Shown here one piece after another: positions 16,115 to 24,390 of a stretch of 64,000 nt of DNA. The translations under genes were made by a program, and so were the position numbers. Every line of letters starts with the position of its first letter. The first letter of the stretch is position 1. The notes beneath the pieces were generated by a model that was given only the letters and a program-made list of their open reading frames with translations, was not told where the DNA came from and did no database searches. The stretch is from NCBI RefSeq assembly GCF_030462475.1, contig NZ_JASMRZ010000003.1, positions 110,886 through 174,885 on the forward strand, given 5' to 3'. Source of the DNA: Variovorax sp. CAN15 (GTDB taxonomy: Bacteria; Pseudomonadota; Gammaproteobacteria; Burkholderiales; Burkholderiaceae_C).

Positions 16115-16729
16115 TCAGCGCGAGATTGCGAGCTTGACGCCGAAGGCGATCAGGAAGCTGCCGGCAAGCTTTTCGAGCGTGGTGGAAATGCGGGGATTCG
16201 CGCGAATGCGCTCGGCCAGGAAGTGCGTGAGCAGCGTCGAGGTCAGGCCGTACAAGAAGGTCAGCGCGGCGATGGTCACAGCCATCGCGCCGAAAGTGAT
16301 CAGGCCCTGATGCCGGGCCGGGTCCACGAACAGCGGGAAGAAGGCCATGTAGAACACGATCGCCTTCGGGTTCAGCAGCGTGATGGTGAAGGCCTGGCGC
16401 ATGAAGTGGCCGGGCTTGATGTTGAGGATGGGGGCCGAGCCGGGCTTCGCCATCAGCATCTTGATGCCCATCCAGCCGAGGTAAGCGGCGCCCAGCCACT
16501 GCACCGCCTTGAAGGCAGCCGGGTAGGCGGCCATGACAGCAGACACGCCGGCCACCGCAGCCCAGAGGAGGAACTGATCGCCGACGATCACGCCGGCCGT
16601 CGCGGCAAGACCGCCACGGATGCCGCCCTTGCTGGTCGAGGTGATCAGCGCCAGATTGCCCGGACCGGGAATCAGAAGGAACAGGATGATGGCGGCGACG
16701 AATGCGCCGTAGTCAGCGATGCCGAACAT
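16115..16729 (-). CDS. LysE/RhtB-family amino acid exporter
   Basis: A 204-residue inner membrane protein with about six helices. The N-terminal motif LFLLIPGPGNLALITSTSKGG (about residues 16-36) is the LysE-family signature and LLNPKAIVFYMAFFPLF (about 118-134) is the second conserved block. Such proteins export amino acids or derivatives such as homoserine lactone. The ATG at 16729 gives the standard short N terminus MFGIADYGAF. It is placed between rsmG and parA on the same strand, 21 bp from parA, an insertion into the usual mnmG-rsmG-parA-parB order. Confidence 0.9.
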   Translation of the reverse strand: MFGIADYGAFVAAIILFLLIPGPGNLALITSTSKGGIRGGLAATAGVIVGDQFLLWAAVAGVSAVMAAYPAAFKAVQWLGAAYLGWMGIKMLMAKPGSAPILNIKPGHFMRQAFTITLLNPKAIVFYMAFFPLFVDPARHQGLITFGAMAVTIAALTFLYGLTSTLLTHFLAERIRANPRISTTLEKLAGSFLIAFGVKLAISR

Positions 16730-16855
16730 GGGTTTGCCTCGAAAAAGCGAGCCGGGAAAGAGACCCGAGGGAGGCATCGAGTCTAAGCGAGCACACTGCC
16801 GCGAAGATCGTTCGGACACCGGCTTTTACCGGTGTCGCGCCCTCTTTTTTGCGAA

Positions 16856-17509
16856 TCAGGCGCCGGTTTCCGCGGCAGCCTTGCGAGCCCAGACGATGCA
16901 GCGCTCAGCGTCCAGGCCCGGGACCGTCAGTTGTTCCACGTGAAACACAGACACGCCCTTGGGCACGACGGCCAGTTCGTCAGCCGGAACCTTGCCCTTC
17001 ATGGCCAGCCAGACGCCGCCCGGTGCGAGCAGACTCATCGAGCCGTTGAAGAAATCCGGCAGCGAAGCGAAGGCACGGGAGCTGATGACCTCATAGCTGC
17101 CGGCCAAGGACTCGACCCGGGCATGGAGTCCGCGAAGATTCGGCAATTCCAGTTCAGCTGCAACCTGTTGGACGAACGCCGCCTTCTTGGCCACTGCATC
17201 AAGGCAGCTCACCTCGAGATCGGGTCGCATGATGGCGATCACCACACCGGGTAAACCGCCGCCGGAACCCACGTCCAGCAGCTTGCCCTTCCCTGCCCAC
17301 TCGCGTTGAAGCGGAGCGATTGCCGCCAGGCTGTCGAGCAGGTGATGCGTCAACACGCTGGCCGGATCGCGCAGTGCCGTGAGGTTGTAGACCTTGTTCC
17401 ACTTGAGCATCAGCGTGCCGTAGGCCAGCAGCCGCTCGGCCTGCGAATCGGACAGCGCCACACCCATGGCGGCCGCGCCTGCGCGCAGCGTATCGATCGG
17501 CGCCTTCAT
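16856..17509 (-). CDS. rsmG: 16S rRNA (guanine527-N7)-methyltransferase RsmG (GidB)
   Basis: Methylates N7 of G527 in 16S rRNA using SAM. The 217-residue product has the SAM-binding loop [16 protein letters not shown] (about residues 78-93), the earlier helix [21 protein letters not shown] (about 41-61) and the SRAFASL motif (about 142-148). Length is typical. The ATG overlaps the mnmG stop (ATGA). A near-perfect parS site lies inside the gene at 16932-16947, encoded as Val-Phe-His-Val-Glu. Confidence 0.97.
   Translation of the reverse strand: MKAPIDTLRAGAAAMGVALSDSQAERLLAYGTLMLKWNKVYNLTALRDPASVLTHHLLDSLAAIAPLQREWAGKGKLLDVGSGGGLPGVVIAIMRPDLEVSCLDAVAKKAAFVQQVAAELELPNLRGLHARVESLAGSYEVISSRAFASLPDFFNGSMSLLAPGGVWLAMKGKVPADELAVVPKGVSVFHVEQLTVPGLDAERCIVWARKAAAETGA
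16932..16947. other. parS centromere-like site, one mismatch
   Basis: TGTTCCACGTGAAACA differs from the universal chromosomal parS TGTTTCACGTGAAACA at one base. It lies inside rsmG, about 2.3 kb from parB, and together with the perfect copy at 18001 it defines the ParB loading zone. Confidence 0.85.
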
Positions 17510-19449
17510 TCGGCAGCGGCTTCCGTGGCAGCATCGCGGGCGAAAGCCTTGTGGCCGCCCTTTCGCAGATGGATCATCAGCAGGGAAATGGCGGCCGGCG
17601 TCACGCCGGAGATACGCGAAGCCAGGCCCAGTGTTTCGGGCCGATGCTTGCTCAGCTTCTGACGAACTTCGAAGCTCAGCGCCTTGACCTGGCTGTAGTC
17701 GAAATCGGCGGGCAGCTTCAGGTTCTCGAAGTGCGCGGCGCGTTCCACTTCGTCGTGCTGACGCTCGATATAGCCGGAATATTTGGCCGAGATCTCGATC
17801 TGTTCGATCTCGGTTTCGCTCAGCGGAGCCTGGGCGCTGTACTTGCCGCCGTCCAGCGTCATCAGCGTCTCATAGCTCACGTCGGGCCGGCGCAGCAGAT
17901 CGGCGAGGTTGTACTCGTGGTCGATAGCCTTGCCCAGTACCCGCTCCGACTCCGAAGCCGGCAGGTTGCGCGGGTTCACCCAGATCGACTTGAGCCGCTC
18001 TGTTTCACGTGAAACAGCATCGCGCTTTCGGCTGAAAGCATCCCAGCGCTCGTCATCAACGAGGCCCAGCTTCCGACCGGTTTCGGTCAGGCGCATGTCG
18101 GCGTTGTCCTCGCGCAGCTGCAGCCGGAACTCGGCGCGGCTGGTGAACATGCGGTACGGCTCGGTCACGCCCTTGGTGATCAGGTCGTCGACCAGCACGC
18201 CCAGATAGGCTTCGTCGCGGCGCGGCAGCCAGGCATCTTCGCCACGGCATTGCAGCGCGGCGTTGATGCCGGCGAACAGCCCTTGGGCCGCGGCTTCTTC
18301 GTAGCCAGTGGTGCCATTGATCTGCCCGGCGAAGAACAGCCCCTTGACCGAACGCGTCTCGAAGCTGCTCTTGAGCTCGCGCGGATCGAAGTAGTCGTAC
18401 TCGATGGCATAGCCCGGCCGCAGGATGTGCGCGTTCTCCAGCCCAGGCATCGAGCGAACCAGCTGGTACTGGATGTCGAACGGCAGGCTCGTCGAGATCC
18501 CGTTCGGGTAGTACTCGTTGGTCGTCAGGCCTTCGGGCTCCAGGAAGATCTGGTGGCTTTCCTTGTCGGCAAAGCGGTTGATCTTGTCTTCCACGCTCGG
18601 GCAGTAGCGTGGCCCGACGCCGTCGATCTTGCCGGTGAACATCGGGCTGCGGTCGAAGCCCGAGCGGATGATCTCGTGCGTGCGCGCATTCGTATGGGTG
18701 ATCCAGCAAGGCATCTGCTGCGGATGCATGTCCGCGCGGCCCATGAAGCTGAACACCGGCATCGGCCCTGCCCCGCCGGGCATGCCGTCGCCCGGCTGCT
18801 CGGTGCACTTCGAGAAATCGATGCTGCGCCCGTCGAGTCGCGGCGGCGTACCGGTCTTGAGCCGGCCTTGCGGCAGCTTCAGCTCCTTGAGCCGCGCAGA
18901 CAGGCTGACGGCCGGCGGATCGCCCGCGCGCCCGGCCTGGTAGTTGTCGAGCCCGACGTGGATGCGCCCGTCGAGAAAAGTCCCTGCAGTCAGCACCACG
19001 GTCCGCGCACGGAAAGCAATGCCCACCTGCGTGACGGCGCCGACCACGCGATCGCCCTCCACCATCAGGTCGTCGACCGCTTGCTGGAACAGGCTCAGGT
19101 TCGGCTGGTTCTCCAGCCGATGACGGATGGCCGCCTTGTACAGAACCCGGTCCGCCTGTGCACGCGTGGCGCGCACGGCCGGACCCTTGCTCGAATTGAG
19201 AATGCGGAACTGGATGCCGGCCTCGTCCGTCGCGATCGCCATCGCACCGCCAAGCGCATCGACCTCTTTCACCAGATGGCCCTTGCCGATGCCGCCGATC
19301 GACGGGTTGCAGCTCATCTGGCCCAGCGTCTCGATGTTGTGGGAGAGCAGCAGCGTCTTGGCGCCCATGCGCGCGGCGGCGAGCGCGGCTTCGGTGCCGG
19401 CATGGCCACCGCCGACGACGATCACGTCGAATTCTTCGGGGTACAGCAT
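17506..19449 (-). CDS. mnmG: tRNA uridine-5-carboxymethylaminomethyl modification enzyme MnmG (GidA)
   Basis: With MnmE, MnmG installs the (carboxymethyl)aminomethyl group on U34 of certain tRNAs, using FAD, NADH and methylene-tetrahydrofolate. The 647-residue product begins at 19449 with [20 protein letters not shown], the FAD-binding GxGxxG-type motif. [22 protein letters not shown] (about residues 47-68) and the second family signature [17 protein letters not shown] (about 203-219) are present. Frames upstream of 19449 lack family sequence. Transcription is away from the putative origin at 38 kb. A perfect parS site is inside the gene and a DnaA box is 84 bp upstream of the start. Confidence 0.98.
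   Translation of the reverse strand: MLYPEEFDVIVVGGGHAGTEAALAAARMGAKTLLLSHNIETLGQMSCNPSIGGIGKGHLVKEVDALGGAMAIATDEAGIQFRILNSSKGPAVRATRAQADRVLYKAAIRHRLENQPNLSLFQQAVDDLMVEGDRVVGAVTQVGIAFRARTVVLTAGTFLDGRIHVGLDNYQAGRAGDPPAVSLSARLKELKLPQGRLKTGTPPRLDGRSIDFSKCTEQPGDGMPGGAGPMPVFSFMGRADMHPQQMPCWITHTNARTHEIIRSGFDRSPMFTGKIDGVGPRYCPSVEDKINRFADKESHQIFLEPEGLTTNEYYPNGISTSLPFDIQYQLVRSMPGLENAHILRPGYAIEYDYFDPRELKSSFETRSVKGLFFAGQINGTTGYEEAAAQGLFAGINAALQCRGEDAWLPRRDEAYLGVLVDDLITKGVTEPYRMFTSRAEFRLQLREDNADMRLTETGRKLGLVDDERWDAFSRKRDAVSRETERLKSIWVNPRNLPASESERVLGKAIDHEYNLADLLRRPDVSYETLMTLDGGKYSAQAPLSETEIEQIEISAKYSGYIERQHDEVERAAHFENLKLPADFDYSQVKALSFEVRQKLSKHRPETLGLASRISGVTPAAISLLMIHLRKGGHKAFARDAATEAAAE
18001..18016. 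other. parS centromere-like site, perfect
   Basis: TGTTTCACGTGAAACA is an exact match to the conserved chromosomal parS. It lies within mnmG, where it encodes Ala-Val-Ser-Arg-Glu-Thr, so it is retained under both coding and segregation constraint. It is about 3.4 kb from parB. Confidence 0.95.
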
Positions 19450-19532
19450 TTGGAGTGGGAGCGCACAACTGACGCGTGCGCGGCGCAAAAGGGGCACCGA
19501 TTTTAATCGGCGACACCCTGTTGCGTCCCCTG

Positions 19533-19541
19533 TGTGGATAA
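19533..19541 (-). promoter_or_regulatory. DnaA box upstream of mnmG
   Basis: TGTGGATAA on plus is an exact DnaA box (TTATCCACA on minus), 84 bp upstream of the mnmG start codon. It may couple mnmG transcription to DnaA or be a relic of an origin at this junction; only one perfect box is present here, against two in the 37.8-38.3 kb gap. Confidence 0.6.
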
Positions 19542-19589
19542 GCCTGGAGAGCGACGCCTAAGGGCTTTCTCCAAGACGATCACTCGATA

Positions 19590-19614
19590 GTTTGCTATCT
19601 TTTTAATAGCAAAC
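19590..19614. repeat. Short palindromic repeat (GCTAT...ATAGC type), copy b
   Basis: GTTTGCTAT and ATAGCAAAC form a 9-bp perfect stem around CTTTTTA. It lies 8 bp beyond the stop of the transglutaminase gene and could act as a terminator for it. The core GCTATCTTTTTAATAG differs by one base from copy c inside the GT51 gene at 51397. Confidence 0.7.
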
Positions 19615-19621
19615 AAGCCTG

Positions 19622-20509
19622 TTAGGCCGCGGCTTCGTCCACCTGTCCCAAGGGCACGGGCTTCTCGATACCCATTACCTCACCCGAGGGCGAAGGCGGC
19701 ATCGACGGCTGCAGGCTCTCGTCCTGCAGTTCCTGCACGACAAGTTTCTTGCCCGTCATGCGGACATTGCCAAAGATGGTGCAGAAGGCCACGTCCTTCG
19801 CGTCGCGCCCCGTGCCTACCCGCACGAGCCTGTCGACCGGAGCCATGCGGGTCGGGTCGAACAGCACCCAGCGTCCACCGATCCACGCCTCGAACACGGC
19901 ATGGAAATCCTGCGGAGGCTCGTCGAACCAAACGTAGCCGACGACCAGCCGCGCCGGAATGTTGAGCGCACGGCAGAAGGTGATGCCCAGGTGGGCGAAG
20001 TCGCGGCACACGCCCGCGCGTTCGACGAACACCTCGCGCGCGGTCGTGGTCGAGTCGCTGCTGCCCGGCTCGTAGGTGATGCTGTCGTGGATCCAGTCGA
20101 CGATGGCCTGCACCCGGCCGATGCCGGGCGGCAGGTCGCCGAAGAGCTGCTGGGCGCAGCGCGACATCAGGTCCGACTCGCAATAGCGCGTCGGCGTCAT
20201 GTAGTGCAGCACCTCGTCGGGCACCTCGGTCACCGGCATCTCGGCCAGGTCGTCAGGCACCACCACATGGGCACGCCGAACGCTGGCCTTGTAGGCGATC
20301 TTCAGCGGCCCCGGCTTCGCATCGAAACGGAAGAAGCGGTTGCCGCTTCCCTCGTCGCAGAAGAGCCGCAAAGGCGTCGGCGGCTCCACGATCAGTTCCT
20401 CCCCGACCACGCTCTGCATGTCCGAGCGCGCCGCCTCGATGTTCAGCAGCATGTGCGCGGGGGCGGCAACTTCGTAGTCGAGCTGCGCCTCGATGTGAGA
20501 GATGTGCAT
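19622..20509 (-). CDS. Transglutaminase-like cysteine protease-fold protein
   Basis: A 295-residue protein with an N-terminal beta-rich domain of the bacterial transglutaminase N type (starting [19 protein letters not shown]) and a transglutaminase core. The catalytic Cys is in AGVCRDFAHLGITFCRA (about residues 170-186), His in DFHAVFEAW (about 207-215) and Asp in WVLFDPTRMA (about 220-229), so the triad is intact. There is no signal peptide. Bacterial members are mostly uncharacterised peptidases or amidases. The ATG overlaps the stop of the small membrane protein gene by one base (TGATG), so the two form an operon. Confidence 0.86.
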   Translation of the reverse strand: MHISHIEAQLDYEVAAPAHMLLNIEAARSDMQSVVGEELIVEPPTPLRLFCDEGSGNRFFRFDAKPGPLKIAYKASVRRAHVVVPDDLAEMPVTEVPDEVLHYMTPTRYCESDLMSRCAQQLFGDLPPGIGRVQAIVDWIHDSITYEPGSSDSTTTAREVFVERAGVCRDFAHLGITFCRALNIPARLVVGYVWFDEPPQDFHAVFEAWIGGRWVLFDPTRMAPVDRLVRVGTGRDAKDVAFCTIFGNVRMTGKKLVVQELQDESLQPSMPPSPSGEVMGIEKPVPLGQVDEAAA

Positions 20510-20694
20510 CAGTCGATCGCTTTTTTCACGGCGCCCACGCCCAGCACGGCCAGCACCACGAACAGCAGCGCCAGTACCAGGAACAGGCCGAACAGGAGCT
20601 TGGCGATGCCGGCGGCACCCGCCGCAATGCCGCCGAAGCCGAGCAGCGCGGCCACGAGCGAGATGACTGCAAAAATGATGGCGTACTTCAACAT
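20509..20694 (-). CDS. DUF1328 small membrane protein
   Basis: A 61-residue protein made of two hydrophobic helices ([20 protein letters not shown], then a Gly/Ala turn and [20 protein letters not shown]). This is the YtjA/DUF1328 family, whose function is unknown and which is often induced by envelope or osmotic stress in other bacteria. AAGGAG lies 7 bases before the ATG at 20694. It is co-transcribed with the transglutaminase gene that overlaps its stop. Confidence 0.9.
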   Translation of the reverse strand: MLKYAIIFAVISLVAALLGFGGIAAGAAGIAKLLFGLFLVLALLFVVLAVLGVGAVKKAID

Positions 20695-20878
20695 TCGTTT
20701 CTCCTTGCAGCAGGCCCTGCCCGCCGTGCAACGGAGCTTAGGAAGCGCGGTCTTCCAGCCTGATAGTCGCCCCGCGCGAGAGGCCGTAGGACAAAAACGC
20801 GACGCCCTCAAACCCGCTAGCATCCGCTGCGGTTTACCCAAAAATCCAACCAATCTCGACATTCACTGGAGTTCTCGA

Positions 20879-21487
20879 ATGAAGCTGTACTACTCGCCCG
20901 GCGCCTGCTCGCTCTCCCCCCACATCGCGCTGCATGAAGCGGGCATCGCCGCCGAACCCGTGCTGGCCAGCACCAAGAGCCACAAGCTGCAAGACGGCAC
21001 CGACTACTACGGCATCAACCCCCTGGGCTACGTGCCGATGCTCGAGCTCGACGACGGTACCCGCCTGCGCGAAGGTCCCGCCATCCTGCAGTACATCGCC
21101 GACCTTGCCCCCACCAAGAACCTCGCGCCGGCTGCCGGCACCATCCAGCGCTACCGCCTGCAGGAATGGCTCACCTTCATCGGCACCGAAGTGCACAAGG
21201 GCTTCAGCCCGCTGTTCAACCCGAACATGCCCGAAGAAGCCAAGGCCATCTTCAAGGACAAGCTCAAGTCGCGCTTCCAGTGGCTCGACAATGAACTGGC
21301 CAGCAAGGAATACCTGATGGGCGAGCACTTCAGCGTGGCCGACGGGTACCTGTTCACCGTGACCAACTGGACCAAACCGACCAACGTCAACATCTCCGGC
21401 TTCCCCAACCTGCTGGCCTGGCACGCACGCGTCGGCGCCCGTCCCGCCGTCCAGGAAGCAATGAAGGCCGAAGGTCTTCTGAAGTAA
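20879..21487 (+). CDS. Glutathione S-transferase
   Basis: A 202-residue GST. The thioredoxin-like N-terminal domain opens MKLYYSPGACSLSPHIALHEAG; the SPGACS motif with Ser/Cys near residues 6-11 is the bacterial beta-class active site. The conserved cis-Pro segment GYVPMLELDDG and the glutathione-contacting Glu-Gly-Pro-Ala (REGPAILQYIAD, about residues 62-73) follow, and the helical C-terminal domain has the SVADGYLFTV capping box (about 161-170). It probably conjugates or reduces electrophiles or peroxides in the cytoplasm. A strong terminator is found 80 bp downstream. Confidence 0.94.
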   Translation: MKLYYSPGACSLSPHIALHEAGIAAEPVLASTKSHKLQDGTDYYGINPLGYVPMLELDDGTRLREGPAILQYIADLAPTKNLAPAAGTIQRYRLQEWLTFIGTEVHKGFSPLFNPNMPEEAKAIFKDKLKSRFQWLDNELASKEYLMGEHFSVADGYLFTVTNWTKPTNVNISGFPNLLAWHARVGARPAVQEAMKAEGLLK

Positions 21488-21567
21488 GCCGAAGCACGCT
21501 AAAGCGTGCAGAAGCAGCGAGCGGGTCAGGCCTACCCTTCAGGGAAAACCCGAACCGCTTCAGCCAC

Positions 21568-21592
21568 AAGCCGCACGATGCGGCTTTTTTTT
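21568..21592 (+). terminator. Intrinsic terminator after GST gene
   Basis: AAGCCGCA and TGCGGCTT form an 8-bp stem around CGA, followed by a run of eight T. Confidence 0.9.
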
Positions 21593-21654
21593 CGGGCCAC
21601 GCTACGGGCAGGAGAGAACAAGTCTCCCGACACCGAAGCACAAGGACCCGCGCC

Positions 21655-22437
21655 ATGCCCGAAACACCCCCGTCCACCGAATTGCGCGAAGAGATGCGCG
21701 GGCCCGTGATGTGGCTCACCATCGACCGCGAAGAGCGCCGCAATGCAATCAGCCCCGCAGTGCTCGCGGGCCTGGGCGACGCCCTCGCCCGCGCCAATAG
21801 CGACACCGCCGTGCGCGCCGTGGTCCTCACCGGCACCGGCACGCGCGCCTTCTGCGCCGGCGCCGACCTGCAAAGCGGCACCTCCTTCAAGTTCGACTAC
21901 GCCGCGCCCTACCAGGGCTTCGCCAACCTCTTCCGGCAGGCCCGGCAATCGACCGTGCCGCTGATCGCGCGCGTCAACGGCGCCTGCATGGCGGGCGGCA
22001 TGGGCCTCATGGCGATGTGCGACATGGCCGTGGCGAGCAGCCAGGCCGTGTTCGGCCTGCCCGAGGTGAAGGTCGGTCTCTTTCCCGCCCAGGTGCTCAG
22101 CGTGCTCGGCGGCCTGTTGCCGCGCCGCGTGCTGGCCGAGATGTGCATCACCGGCGAGCCCATCGGCGCCGCGCAGGCGCTGGAACTGAATCTCGTCAAC
22201 CGCGTGAGCGACGACGTCGACGAAAGCGTCGACTGGCTGCTTGGGCGCATGCTCGACAAGTCGCCCGCCGCCATCCGCCGCGGCCTCTACACCATGAAGA
22301 AGATCGAGGCCATGGCCTTCGAGGAATCGATGGCCTTCACCGAAAGCCAGATCGGCCTGTTCGCGCTCACCGAGGACGCGGCCGAAGGGCAGCTCGCCTT
22401 CCGCGAGAAGCGCAAGCCGCAGTGGAGCGGCCGATGA
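21655..22437 (+). CDS. Enoyl-CoA hydratase/isomerase family protein
   Basis: A 260-residue crotonase-fold enzyme. The oxyanion-hole segments ERRNAISPAVLAGL (about residues 27-40) and FCAGADLQSG (about 66-75) are intact, as is NGACMAGGMGLMAMCDMAVAS (about 109-129). The position of the first catalytic Glu is taken by Gly/Met in this last segment, as in several family members that are not classical hydratases; the second acidic position, in LPEVKVGLFP (about 138-147), is present. The ATGA overlap with the downstream AtuA-type gene shows co-translation, and this pairing occurs in acyclic terpene/isoprenoid or branched acyl-CoA catabolism in other bacteria. Confidence 0.88.
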   Translation: MPETPPSTELREEMRGPVMWLTIDREERRNAISPAVLAGLGDALARANSDTAVRAVVLTGTGTRAFCAGADLQSGTSFKFDYAAPYQGFANLFRQARQSTVPLIARVNGACMAGGMGLMAMCDMAVASSQAVFGLPEVKVGLFPAQVLSVLGGLLPRRVLAEMCITGEPIGAAQALELNLVNRVSDDVDESVDWLLGRMLDKSPAAIRRGLYTMKKIEAMAFEESMAFTESQIGLFALTEDAAEGQLAFREKRKPQWSGR

Positions 22438-24305
22438 GCAGCAGCAACAACAACAACGACGAACGCATCGTCCGCATCGGCGGCGCCTCAGGCTTCTGGG
22501 GCGACAGCAGCGTGGGCGCGCCGCAGCTCGTGACCAGCGGCCGGATCGACTACCTTGTGTTCGATTACCTCGCCGAACTCACCATGTCGATCCTCGCGGG
22601 CGCGCGGCTCAAGAAGCCAGAGCTGGGCTACGCCACCGACTTCGTTTCGGTGGCCATGAGGTCCGTGCTGAAGGACGTCGTGAGACAAGGCATCCGCGTG
22701 GTGAGCAATGCCGGCGGCGTCAATCCGCAAGGCTGCGCCGACGCGCTCGCGGCACTGGCCGCCGAGCAGGGCATCGCACTGAAGATCGCCGTGGTGAGTG
22801 GCGACGATGTGTCGCCGCTGCTGCCGCAACTTCGCCAGGAGCAACCACCGGTGCGCGAACTGCAGAGCGGCGCCGCGCTGCCCGAACGCGTGCTCACCGC
22901 CAATGCATATCTCGGCGCGCAGCCCATACGGGCCGCGCTCGACGCGGGCGCGCAGATCGTCATCACCGGCCGCTGCGTCGACTCCGCCGTCACGCTCGGC
23001 GTGCTCATGCACGAGTTCGAGTGGCAGCCGGGCGACCTCGACCTGCTCGCCGCGGGCAGCCTCGCGGGCCACATCATCGAATGCGGCTGCCAGGCCACCG
23101 GCGGCCTGCACACCGACTGGGACACCGTGCCCGACTGGCCCAACATCGGCTACCCCATCATCGAATGCAGCGCCGACGGCAGCTTCATCGTCACCAAGCC
23201 CGCAGGCACCGGCGGCAAGGTCACGCCCGCGGTGGTGGGCGAGCAGATGCTCTACGAGATCGGCGACCCCGCCGCCTACCTGCTGCCCGACGTGGTGGCC
23301 GACTTCACGCAGGTACGCGTCGAGCAGGCCGGCGAGCACCGCGTGCGCGTGCACGGCGCGCGTGGCCATGTGCCCACCGCGAGCTACAAGGTCAGCGCCA
23401 CCTACGTCGACGGCTTCAAGACGGCGGCGCAGCTCACCATCGTGGGCTTCGACGCGGTGGCCAAGGCCAAGCGAACGGGCGAGGCCATCCTTGCGCGCAC
23501 GGGTGCGCTGTTCTCGCAATACGGCTTCGGCCCCTACAGCGGCACGCAGCTCGAAGTACTGGGCGCGGAGTCGTGCTACGGCCCGCATGCACAGGCATTG
23601 CAGACACGCGAAGCGGTGCTGCGGCTCGCCGTGACGCATCCGCGCAAGGAAGCGCTGGAGCTGTTCGCGCGAGAGGTCGCACCTGCCGGCACGTCGTGGG
23701 CACCGGGCACCACTGGCGCGGGCGGCGGACGGGCTTCGGTGTCGCCGTCGATCCGGCAATATGCCTTCCTGCTCGACAAGTCGCTGGTCGAGACATCGGT
23801 GGCCATCGATGGAAAGCGCATCGACATCCCGCGCACCCCAACCTCATCCGCAGCCGAGACGGCCAAGCCCATCTCTTCGCCTGCCGGAGCCACCAGGACG
23901 GAGGCCACACCTTCTTCCTCTTCTTCCTCTTCTTCCTCTTCTTCCTCTTCTTCCGATGCGGACAGCATCGAAGTACCCCTGCTGCGCCTGGCCTGGGCGC
24001 GCAGCGGCGACAAGGGCGACACATCGAACATCGGCGTCATCGCACGCCACCCCGCCCTGCTGCCGCTGTTGCGCGAGCAGCTCACCGAAGCGCGCGTGAC
24101 CGAGTGGCTCGCGCACCTCGTCAAGGGCCGCGTCACGCGCCACGAGGTGCCCGGCATCGACGCCTTCAACTTCGTCTGCGAGCAGGCGCTGGGCGGCGGC
24201 GGCATGGCCTCGCTGCGCAACGATCCGCTCGGCAAGGGCATGGGGCAGATCCTGCTGGCGATGCCGCTGCGCGTGAGTCCGGCGCTGCTGGCCTTGCTCT
24301 CCTAG
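22434..24305 (+). CDS. AtuA-family protein with C-terminal AtuA-like domain and poly-Ser linker
   Basis: A 623-residue protein of the acyclic terpene utilisation AtuA family. The N-terminal catalytic-type domain (residues 10 to about 455) begins RIGGASGFWGDSSVGAPQL and contains NAGGVNPQGCADAL, VITGRCVDSAVTLG and the IIECGCQATGG segment. A C-terminal small domain (about 520-623) starts VPLLRLAWARSGDKGDTSNIG, the typical second AtuA-like unit. Between them lies a linker with about 14 consecutive Ser encoded by a 9-bp tandem repeat. The function in Pseudomonas geraniol/citronellol catabolism is known genetically, not biochemically. No acyl-CoA carboxylase genes are next to it, so the pathway here is uncertain. 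Confidence 0.88.
   Translation: MSSSNNNNDERIVRIGGASGFWGDSSVGAPQLVTSGRIDYLVFDYLAELTMSILAGARLKKPELGYATDFVSVAMRSVLKDVVRQGIRVVSNAGGVNPQGCADALAALAAEQGIALKIAVVSGDDVSPLLPQLRQEQPPVRELQSGAALPERVLTANAYLGAQPIRAALDAGAQIVITGRCVDSAVTLGVLMHEFEWQPGDLDLLAAGSLAGHIIECGCQATGGLHTDWDTVPDWPNIGYPIIECSADGSFIVTKPAGTGGKVTPAVVGEQMLYEIGDPAAYLLPDVVADFTQVRVEQAGEHRVRVHGARGHVPTASYKVSATYVDGFKTAAQLTIVGFDAVAKAKRTGEAILARTGALFSQYGFGPYSGTQLEVLGAESCYGPHAQALQTREAVLRLAVTHPRKEALELFAREVAPAGTSWAPGTTGAGGGRASVSPSIRQYAFLLDKSLVETSVAIDGKRIDIPRTPTSSAAETAKPISSPAGATRTEATPSSSSSSSSSSSSSSDADSIEVPLLRLAWARSGDKGDTSNIGVIARHPALLPLLREQLTEARVTEWLAHLVKGRVTRHEVPGIDAFNFVCEQALGGGGMASLRNDPLGKGMGQILLAMPLRVSPALLALLS
23911..23954. repeat. 9-bp tandem repeat encoding poly-Ser linker
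   Basis: Nearly five copies of CTTCTTCCT in the linker of the AtuA-family gene. The unit is a multiple of three, so copy-number change would lengthen or shorten the Ser run without breaking the frame. Confidence 0.9.
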
Positions 24306-24390
24306 CACCAATCCAGACAACCGTGCGACAGCAGGGTTGAGGCCGGGGCCTTAGCCTTGCGCCCGTATCAACTCTGCTTTCGATCGCACG

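Noticed and set aside
16815..16836. Hairpin GACACCGG / CCGGTGTC between rsmG and the LysE-type gene
   Set aside because: The T-rich run follows only on plus, while both genes are on minus, so it does not fit an intrinsic terminator for either.
21655..24305. A full acyclic terpene (geraniol/citronellol) catabolic cluster
   Set aside because: Only an enoyl-CoA hydratase-like gene and an AtuA-type gene are present. The acyl-CoA carboxylase and dehydrogenase genes expected of the atu pathway are absent from the neighbourhood.
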